Below, in pieces: positions 55,422-64,000 of a stretch of DNA of 64,000 nt (the first letter of the stretch is position 1; each line of letters starts with the position of its first letter). A model generated the notes under the pieces. It worked only from the letters and a program-made list of their open reading frames with translations, searched no databases and was not told the origin of the DNA. The DNA comes from Apostichopus japonicus (taxonomy: Eukaryota; Echinodermata; Holothuroidea; Aspidochirotida; Stichopodidae). Both the position numbers and the translations under genes were made by a program. The DNA lies in the NCBI RefSeq assembly GCF_037975245.1, contig NC_092582.1, positions 12,616,577 to 12,680,576 of the forward strand, written 5' to 3'.

Positions 55422-56760
55422 TTTATGTATAGGCTGCAGGAAGAGTGTTGACTGTGCCACACTTTTTTGAGAGCTCTTCCCATTCTCTTATCATTAGGCA
55501 TAACCTAGGCCTCTATAAAATGGATGGGAGGGTGAAAGAGTGGAGAAGGGAATATTCTTTATGTTGTGGCTGTTGCTTAATTGCAGAACACCCTGCAACT
55601 CTTGAATCTCACAGATTATGACCAGAACTTCAAAGTTGATATACAAGGCTGTAGTAAACAATGTATTAAACTATTACAGTTCTTAGAAAGCCAGAAGTAT
55701 GTGAGTTGCAGGGTATTCTGTAATTGCTCCATGGCTATTTGACTGCAGACTGCTGGATAATTATCAATATACATTTGTTCTAACTTCTATTCTTCTGGTA
55801 GTTTTAAAGTAACCAATCAAGAGTGCACAATTTCCATGTTCACACTTGGTAATTGAAGAACCAAGCAATGGGTTCAACAAGATCATGTGGTTGACAGCGG
55901 ATCAGTCTGTTTGAATTTTCGTGCCCAGGTTTTTTCCTGGGTGACTTTTTTTGAAAAGCATTTCTACCTACCATACCTCTCTTAGGCTCTCACAACTATC
56001 ATTCAACTTCAATATGTGTTAAGTCTACATGTTTTAACTAATAAGGATAACAGATTCACAATTCTATTTGTAATATATCAATCCGTATGTATAGTCCCAG
56101 AAGATGCAGCTCTCAACATGGGATTCCTTTCATACAAGTAGAGTGTACAGCCCTTGTTTGTCTGATTGCCATATATGTGAACATTCATGACATGTTTCTC
56201 TGTTTCAGCCAGCACTGCTGGGCCAGTAGTAATGGCCTTTTCCTTTTTGATTAACTTTCAAACAGTATCATATAATGTGGGTAGCAGATGACACATTTCT
56301 TACCATGTAGAGCTACCTATCATTGCATGAAGTAAAGGGAATAATTTCTTCTCTATTCCACAGGGAAAGATATGTTCAAGAAATATTAATATATAAAAAT
56401 GGCATACCACTGTCTACAGCTGTTGGTTTGATTGATTTGTAGAAATATCAGAAACTCCTCTGGTGTGAAATATTACAGAAGATAAGTTAACCCACACTAG
56501 TAGAGTAACATCTTTGATAGATGTATTCACCTCGTTGTTTCAATTACAAGACATATCGTTACTAATTGAGAAATTCAAATTGCGTCGACAACTGAACTGA
56601 AAGAATGGGTGTATCCTCCGATAAATGTTTTGCTTAAAAGTCCAAATAAATCTGATCTTATTCTAACATTTCTTTAAAAGGACAGTGCTTGGTTCCTGTA
56701 TGGTTCACCTTTAACCAATTAAAATTTCTCCTTGCTACTAGATTAATCTTCAAAAACAAG

Positions 56761-56892
56761 ATGGAAGAATATTTCGAGGAAGAGGAATCGGAGCTAGAAG
56801 AGTCATTTTACAAAGCTGCTGAGCATCTGAAATCTCTGGTTGATCAACTACCTAAAGAAAATCTTTTGTTTTTCTATGCACATTTCAAGCAG
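56761..56892 (+). CDS. acbd6: ACBD6 exon 1
   Basis: Residues 1-44, 44 codons. Donor gtgagt at 56893. Acidic MEEYFEEEESELEES, then the first ACB helices (AAEHLKSLVDQLPKENLLFF). Confidence 0.92.
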
Positions 56893-59800
56893 GTGAGTGT
56901 GAAGGTTTAGATCAATTGTAGTGAGAATCAACCATTTATATGATAAACAAATATTAATTAATAAAATAATACTAAAACAATAAAATAAAAATATTTTCTT
57001 AATGATCTTTTAATTTAAACCTGATCTTGCCAATAACGACCTCACTCGACAGCATCAAATCTAGGCCAGCATGCAGTGTATATATGCAGTGATCAAGATG
57101 AATGATCTCACAATGTCCAAATTTACCATGTTTTCACCACTGGTCATCCTCATCAACCATGGTACGTATATATATGGGCCATCCTTGTGTGACGATATTA
57201 TAGGAAATTCAGCCTACTTTCCATTTATCATTAAAAAGGAAGTTATAATACAGCGGTGCTTTTTTTTCTCTTTTGGTAGAATCATTCTTGCATATTTATC
57301 TGCTTTTCCTTCATGTTCAGGCCAAAAATGGTCAATGCAGTACAAAAAGACCTGGAATGTTTGACTTTCAAGGCAGACAGAAATGGTAAGTTTTTCTTTT
57401 TGAAACATGCAAAATGAAATATTAGGTGTCAAAATATTTACACAGCATAAACTATTGTTTATCTATTCTTTTTTTTTAACAAGATGACAGCAGTGCTTTC
57501 TGAATCAAGTTTAAAGATCAGTAACATACACAGAGGGAAGAATACTGGATGCTGAGATAGGTTGAAGGGGGGGGGGGGGGCAGTGTGGGGAGGAACAGGT
57601 GCCCAAGTCCCATAGCTGCTCTTGATATGATATTCAGGTGTTGTTGTGGTGGTGGGGCACCAGCGTGAGGGTTTATGATTTAGGCCTTGATCCTCGTCAA
57701 GATATTCAGATGGTGTGCTTGACTGGAAGTGTAATGCTTTGATATCGCTGCACATGGCGGCCAAGACTCATGAGGTTCTTGATTTGTTGGTCGTGACCCC
57801 CATTATTGCACACAAGGGGTTTGTACCATTTGGTGCACCAGGGTTGTGTATATGATTCAATACTCTTCATGCATTACGTGCTGTGTAACACCTTTTATCT
57901 TTTCAATCTATACTCAGGGACGCTTGGAGTAAGTTAGGCGGCATGAGTAGAGACGAAGCAATGGAAAAGTACGTTGAGAAGATGGACGTTATTGATGACA
58001 ACTGGAGGGACTCTAAGTCCAGAGGAGGACTTGGGGTCGGTGTGAGCACCTTATACCGAGATGAAGGGGACATATGGTAAATTCCTCCATCTGGTATCAT
58101 GGATAAAAGCAAGCTGATAACAAGTTCAAACTTACTTTTAACAGAGACATATACAGAGTAGCCTGTTGCATTGAGCATTCCATTGGCAATTTTACAAAGC
58201 CTACCCAAGTATAACTAAATAAGATCATACTAAGACAGCCTGAAAGAATTTGTCACCAAATGAACTCTTAATGAGCAAGTACAGTATAATGAATGAAGAA
58301 ATGGTTATCTGATACTCGACGGTCTGTTGATCAGGACAAAGTTTACTGTTGCATTAAAATATATATATCTAGAGGCAAATTGGAAATCTTTCAATATCTT
58401 TTACCTCTAGTTCACTCCTTTTTGTGTAGTATCGAAAAGAATAGGCAAATTGATTAAAAGCCGCTCCAATAAGTGCCTTACTGTAATAGCCACCTTTATT
58501 GGTTCTATCAAATTTTCAAACTGTAGCAAGGGAATTTTGAAGGTGTGTTCATGACCTTTGAATACCAGGCGGGTCATGCTCTGAAAATTGGTTGTTTACA
58601 GTTAAATGCAGAGATTGGCAACAGGATCTTTAGAGTATGTAGTGACCAGATTACATTCTGTTTTTGTCTTGACATAACTTGTACTATTTACCATTTTTAA
58701 AATGGCGTATGTATACCAATTATATAAATATTTGTCATTACGAAAGTTTCCCACTAGTATTTTTGATCTCCCTTAATCAACAGAGAGGGCTGTCAGATCG
58801 GTCCTCTCTAGTTCCGCAAAACTTGACAAGCGGCAGTCTATGAAGTCTTGGAGAATTCCTTTGAGGAATCTCTGACAGACACTTCTGGGCAAACTACAGG
58901 CTACACATTCCCTAATTCACACATAGCATGACATATTTCAAGTTAAAATCTTGGTTTTAACTCTTCATAACTGACATGTTACCCACCGTTCGTTTGGCAA
59001 CTTTACACATGCAAAGTATCCACACTTTCCGAAATGGAATATACAGGACCTATACCTGCTGTCTTCTCGTAGTTATTGAAGACGATATCTTTTTGAACAT
59101 ATTTTCAAAACTGGCACATAGATTGAGTTATGTTACATTACTTTAAAAAATCTTTGGAGATCCGTAAACAGTACAGATTACATGCATTAGGACCCAGAGC
59201 CGTAGTTTACGGTTCTGTTACGACCGATACCACCGCATGTCTTCATAAAATGCTGAAGATCCACATTATCTTTCAGGGAATAATAAAGTGTTCACATTTC
59301 TGCGCAGGGCTAGTTTAGGGTTTATGAAATTTGTCTTTGTGTTCCTAAATTACCGCAAATTCTGTTCTTGAGGTTCCGTGTCAAGAAGCTGGTATACATC
59401 ACTGGGTCGTCAGTTTCCCATTTGGGGCGGGGGGGGGGAGGGTACCAATTTGTTATGCAACACCAAATGTACTGTGGGAGAATTGAGATAAATGCGATAA
59501 AATGTTTGACTGTCTTCCACTAGTCATGCAGTGGATATCACCTGGCTGTCTGCGAACCCAGCAAAGGATATCTTTCAATTTCTACTCTTTCCTGCAGTGA
59601 ATCCGACAAGACAATCTTTGATTGGTGCAAAGAAGGTAACCTTGAGGAAGTGCAGCGATTTTTATCGACTTCTCCCAACCATCTCAATCAACTAGATGAC
59701 TCGGTAAGGTCCCGTAACGTGGCTATTTATCGTTTAGAATTATTTTTGAAAAAAGCTGGTTTCCTTCATAAAACATATCTCATTTTTCACCAGACTCACG

Positions 59801-60897
59801 AAATGTTACTTGTGCAAGCTTCTCTACATTGTCCATTATGTGTTCCTTGTGTTTACTTCCATTCCTCGCTTACCTGTCTCCTCAAAACCTCAACAATCTC
59901 CCTCTACCATGCCTAGAGTGATCTGGTGACCCTTTAGCACTGTACACCCTCTGCGACCAGGCTTTACAGGTCAATGTCCTTCCTTCTCTTTCTACCACCC
60001 AAAGCTAGAAGTGTTCTCGTTTTGCCTTTTGACAGACTTTGATAAAGTTTCGAATCTAAAAGTTGCAATTAGCTGGTAGTTAGCCTCAAAGGATGACTTT
60101 TGGTCAGAATTTATGCCTTTACATGTCATGAGACAAGAAAAAGAAAACATTTTAGTGCTATTGTGTAAATCCTTCTGTAACTGTTTGGGTTTTCAAGATA
60201 TTCAGCTATCAACCATTAAGGCATAATTGTCGATATCAGCTCCTCAAGTGGTAAAGAAATATAACTTGGACACCCAGCAATGATTTCTAACATTCTACGA
60301 CATATTCAATTTAAATTTTATCCTTAAGTCATCTGTCAACAATTAATGACAATTGTTGCTTCAGCCAAGATTTTTAGATATGCAAATTAGGCTAGCTAGT
60401 TACCTCTGCTATGAAAGCTTGGTAGGCCATTGTAACTTGTAGAGACCTCTTTTTGACACTGGAGTATCATGAAGCACTGAGGTTTCCCAATTTATGAAAG
60501 ATAGTACAGTACTTATATGTTTGCAGTGGTTACTCATCACTGGCGTTTCCGTTGATATTATAAGTAAAAACGGCTGCAATGATTAGCTATATCAAACAAT
60601 AGATTTGTGAAGTCCTCATTCTAGTAAACTGAAAATTCATGAGACAGTGAGGATGATCCCAATATAAGAAAGATATAGTGCTTACCTAGATGTTTGAAGT
60701 GTTTATAGCTTACAATGTAGTAGTAAATAGTGATGATGTGGTTTATTTTTCTCCCTACATATAATTATCACATCAGGGTTTGGCTCTTATTCATTGGGCA
60801 TGCGACCGAGGCTACATCAAAGTGATTGACTTGTTGCTTCAACTGGGAGCAGATGTCAACCACCCAGATGCAGATGGACAAACCCCACTCCATTATG
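56761..60897 (+). CDS. acbd6: ACBD6, acyl-CoA-binding domain protein 6, first 5 coding exons (runs off the window)
   Basis: ACBD6 binds long-chain acyl-CoAs through an N-terminal ACB domain and carries C-terminal ankyrin repeats; in human it supports N-myristoyltransferases (family knowledge). Here five exons encode 194 residues plus one base. Residues 1-12 are acidic; the ACB domain spans about 13-100 (FYAHFKQ, then KRPGMFDFQGRQKWDAW and KYVEKMD); a linker follows; then ankyrin repeat 1 (about 120-154) and ankyrin repeat 2 (about 155-188, ALIHWACDRGYIKVIDLLLQ, ADGQTPLHY). The ATG at 56761 has A at -3 and G at +4. The N-terminus is about 40 residues shorter than human. The last exon ends mid-codon, so the third repeat and the C-terminus lie beyond 64000. 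Confidence 0.94.
57321..57385 (+). CDS. acbd6: ACBD6 exon 2
   Basis: Residues 45-66. Acceptor gttcag at 57320, donor gtaagt at 57386. Encodes the conserved acyl-CoA-binding loop (PGMFDFQGRQKW). Confidence 0.93.
57566..57582 (+). repeat. G homopolymer run
   Basis: G run in ACBD6 intron 2; simple sequence. Confidence 0.7.
57918..58076 (+). CDS. acbd6: ACBD6 exon 3
   Basis: Residues 66-119. Acceptor actcag at 57917, donor gtaaat at 58077. Encodes DAWSKLGGMSRDEAMEKYVE (end of the ACB domain) and the linker with STLYRDE, matching SSLYHEE of human. Confidence 0.93.
59598..59703 (+). CDS. acbd6: ACBD6 exon 4
   Basis: Residues 119-154. Acceptor ctgcag at 59597, donor gtaagg at 59704. Encodes KTIFDWCKEGNLEEVQRFL, the first ankyrin helices. 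Confidence 0.93.
60777..60897 (+). CDS. acbd6: ACBD6 exon 5
   Basis: Residues 155-195 (last codon incomplete). Acceptor catcag at 60776, donor gtaaac at 60898. Ankyrin repeat with the classic TPLHY ending. Confidence 0.94.
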
Positions 60898-63800
60898 GTA
60901 AACACTTCTTGTTTGTTCAGTTTTTTTAGTTTTGTCATTTTCTGTCTGTAATATATTTCATGTTAGCTTAAACCTCTATAAATCCCAGTCTCAAAGCTGC
61001 TCGGCAGCCTGTGCAGTCTGTTCAGTTTGTCAGTGGCTCCATGGTCAGTACCCATTAGTTTCGTTAGTTCCCTATACTTTCCAATGGGCAGTTTGTATTG
61101 TGTTGACTTCCATGCAAAGTAGTTAAATGCAAGGCATAACCTCAGATTCTCCACAGAGAAGTTCACAAAGTAATTTTCTGTGGAGAAGGGATCACTTCTT
61201 TGACAAAGTGTTAATAAATACGTGGCAACTGTTTATTGTGCTCAAAACCAGTAGCATACACCATATGATGACCTGTTTGAATTATGCTATGTCGTTTCGG
61301 ACCATTTCACAGCATTAAATACTAAAATGTTTCTTTTAAAATCCAAGAGATACCGCTTGTAATACAATAATGGTTTGAGTTTAATGGTTTTAGCAGTATA
61401 CAAATCACCAATGTGTGGTTATTAAGTAACTGAAGGTTTCCAGTGTTAAGGTGAAAATATTTTATTTATGACTTAAATGGATATGTAGGTGGCAGACAAT
61501 TGTAACACTTTAATATCTTGTGTAAAAGTAAGTTGGCCTGACGTTTCCATCCCAGCAGGATCTTCTTCAGTGGCTAAATGACAAGTAACAGTAACAGATG
61601 GGACAAAAACATGCACAGAATACAGACAGGTTAATGAGCATGGTGAACACAAAGAGATAGATGTAAGAGGATTAGTAGACAAGGGATGGATAGAAGACAG
61701 AAAGAAACCAACAGGGGAAGAGGAGAGGTAGAACATAAACTGTCAAGGGGCAAAGAGAGGATTTAGGGAAGGGGGTAGGGAATAAACTGGAGAATGACAA
61801 AGACAGGAAGGTGTGGAGGAAAAAGGGTTGGAAGAGAGCTATGAGAAGAGGAGTGACGGGGTGGGGGGGAGGGGGTGGAACGTTAATATTTTAACGAGAG
61901 CAGAACGCTCCTTCTCAATATCTTTATTTCCTTACTCGAGATACGGTTGATTGAAGGTAACCTATTCCCTAAACCCTACCTTACACCAGGAAGTGAATCA
62001 CAGTAGGAGGTCTGTGTTGTCATCTGGGTAGATGGGTCCTATTTTTTTGCAAAAGCTTTACTAAATGCTACTATCATCTTCTCTTGATTTATTCTTGAAA
62101 CCTGCTACAATTGGAATTTTTGCTTTATATTTGTCAATAATCTCTGTAGTTTCCTCAAAATGCCATTTGTAGGAAAATATCCCCTACAGATAGGAAGGCT
62201 TGAAATATTATAACGAAGAACAGCTTCAGGCTTTTCGATTCAAGATGACATCATTCCATCTGATATTCCCCAATGAAATTACTAAAATATGACCAAAGTT
62301 AGAAAATTCCTTATCTTTGCAAACTCAAAGGTCTATGAGGATGTGGTTTTTTACCTAAATATGCAGAAAAGTCATCATTTAATTTAGCATAGTTGCCAAA
62401 TAGCATAGTTGCCTTTACTGTCACTTGTCCTTATAGATTTTTTTAAAAGTTATATTGATGCTTGTGAAAGATTATCAGTGTGTTTGCAAACACTGTAGAT
62501 CAGACTTCGATGCAACAAAGTTGAAGTCGGCCCAGCGCTAGTGTGAAAACACCAAAAAAATCATGCAGTTATTTCCAACTTTTTTATGAGCAGGCATAGG
62601 CTATGTATTACCACTGGCATATTTTTGTCAATCAACTCGGCCAGCCTACCGTAACAGTCACAATTCCAACCCAGTACTGTAGTTATGCAGGCAGCCTACG
62701 TAACTTTGACTATAGTCGAATGGTTAGATGATTTTCTTCCCTTCATTGTTCTATTCTTTACACTGTAGCTTACTTCTAACAGTCATGTATAGGTTATTTG
62801 CAGAATATTTGAACCTTTATGAAATAATGCTTGGCAAAAATAGCTTGAATTTCAAGTATCTTAACTGCTTCCAAAAAGCGCTAAAATGCGAACTTGCAGG
62901 GTCTTTGCCCCCTGGACCCCCCACCAGGTGCTTGACCCCTTGAATGCACCCCTGCGGCATCGGAGTTGATATTCCACGTGGATCTCCACCCATTTTGACT
63001 AAAAAGCTGGCTAGAACCCTGATTATTATACTCTAAATCCAGCTTTCAGCCTTTGTACTCATGCTTGTACTCACACCAAGGTGAATGGTACTTGTAGTCC
63101 TCCGTACTCTTGCTTATGGGACTCCAAACTCAAGTCTGACCTTTTTGTTAAAGTGTAGACCAACGAAAATGGCAATGTAGTTATTTTGTGTGGGTGAAAA
63201 TGGGGTTAACAGAGGTCAGAATGTGAAATTATAGAATGCTCTTATACCTTGCAACTTTGGAAAATATTTGTAAATGAATCATAGTTTGGCGTTCTGTGAG
63301 CAATGTGGTGTTACCTTGAGTTGTTTTCTGTTCTGGAGAGCAGTGAGTTGGTAGGCTACATTTATTGTACAGGTCAGTAAAGGAAAATCTAAAAAGAGCA
63401 AAAGTTAAGGAGTGAGCTATAGAATATCACTCAGTCAGCAGAAGATTAAACATATTGGTTGTGGGTGAGAGACGGAAGATAGGAACCGTACACCTTCAAA
63501 TTGGTTATATTTTGAAATTCTTATCTTAAAATTTCATTAGTTCTCAAAGACTGGAACTCTTTACCCTATCCTCTCACATGAATTGTTTTTGGTGACATGT
63601 ATGAAAAATAAAAAAGCAGTGCTGGTTTGCCATGAAAACCAATAAAAAAAGAAAAAATAGAATAAAAAACGTATTGAAAAAGATGAATATATAATAAAAG
63701 TGGAAAATTAAAAAAAATAGTGCTGTTAATAGGGAAGTCTTTCGGAATGATTTTCATCAGTTTTTTAATCATGGCTTTGTATTCAGTAAACAGTAATATG

Positions 63801-64000
63801 CATTTGGGTTACTTTTGAGTACTTGCATGACTGCATGAGCACCATTTGGTGAATAATAACAATAGCACCCCCAACGATCCATTTCAATCTTCTCAAGTTG
63901 TGTTTAATTTAGCAATTGCGCCACCACTCTGTTTCAGTGGGCGACTGTTGCACGTAACAGCTGTGTTGGGTCCATCATTGTCCCTAACATCTGAAGACAA
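60898..64000 (+). other. ACBD6 intron 5, to window end
   Basis: No next exon was found: the expected codons for the helix after TPLHYA are absent. Contains a repeat remnant at 61480-61600, a purine-rich stretch at 61600-61880 and a C/G-rich fragment at 62895-62960 resembling a transposon edge. The rest is unremarkable. Confidence 0.6.
61480..61600 (-). mobile_element. Repeat remnant with CTGAAGA...GAAACGTC motif
   Basis: On the minus strand, CTGAAGAAGATCCTGCTGGG then ATGGAAACGTCAGGCC. This word is familiar from dispersed repeats of marine animals, probably retroelement ends; flanks are not resolved. Confidence 0.45.

Larger units (their letters stand above)
52721..56760. other. Divergent intergenic region between Flower and ACBD6
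   Basis: About 4 kb separating two head-to-head start codons, so it should hold both promoters and any untranslated first exons. I see no coding exon. It contains several TAGGCCTA-type words, a C12/A6 run near 53811-53826, the MITE at 55131-55421, and a TATAAAA at 55515-55521 that could serve ACBD6 (weak). No CpG island is obvious by eye. Confidence 0.5.

Noticed and set aside
57459-57764. 101-residue minus-strand frame in ACBD6 intron 2
   Set aside because: No family recognised, starts and ends arbitrarily, includes a C-run translated as Pro; no support.
1-64000. A new multi-gene defence or biosynthetic system
   Set aside because: The only genes are parts of three well-known metazoan families, and nothing in the window suggests they work together.

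Overview
This is animal nuclear DNA: AT-rich, intron-dense, with GT-AG introns. It is probably from a marine invertebrate deuterostome. An echinoderm is my best guess, based on protein similarity to vertebrate orthologues, intron size, and the repeat families and AGGCCT-rich words I recognise. The species cannot be fixed by reading alone. No bacterial, viral, CRISPR or operon-like features are present.

Three genes are supported. (1) Positions 408-42018, plus strand: the 3' part of UBR4 (p600), the giant N-recognin and E3 ubiquitin ligase. I resolved 62 coding exons whose phases chain without a break to a TGA stop. They encode 3029 residues, roughly the C-terminal 58% of a protein of about 5200. 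The UBR box and N-terminal half lie upstream of the window. The Cys-rich zinc-ribbon segment and the C-terminal ligase module (hemiRING and flanking helices) are inside it. (2) Positions 47453-52720, minus strand: a complete five-exon gene for the four-TM protein Flower (CACFD1), 188 residues, convergent with UBR4. (3) Positions 56761-60897, plus strand: the first five coding exons of ACBD6 (acyl-CoA-binding domain plus ankyrin repeats). This gene is divergent from Flower and runs off the right edge.

Layout: 1-407 UBR4 intron; 408-42018 UBR4 exons and introns; 42019 to about 44240 UBR4 3' UTR; about 44700-47452 Flower 3' UTR; 47453-52720 Flower gene; 52721-56760 intergenic or shared upstream region with a MITE; 56761 to the end ACBD6. 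The three proteins have no known common pathway: protein degradation (UBR4), membrane/endocytosis (Flower) and acyl-CoA handling (ACBD6).

The non-coding DNA holds most of the unusual material. There are minisatellites with periods of 54, 20, 30, 52 and 57 bp in UBR4 introns, and a pyrimidine tract of about 490 bp in another UBR4 intron. A roughly 165-bp dispersed repeat occurs three times in UBR4 introns. There is a tRNA-derived SINE, a decayed LINE with reverse-transcriptase-like reading frames, an 8-bp-TSD hAT-like MITE, and a 9-bp-TSD MITE with a telomere-like TTAGGG core. One UBR4 intron has a GC-AG boundary. I found no convincing new multi-gene system. The most original leads are the telomere-core MITE and the three-copy intronic repeat.
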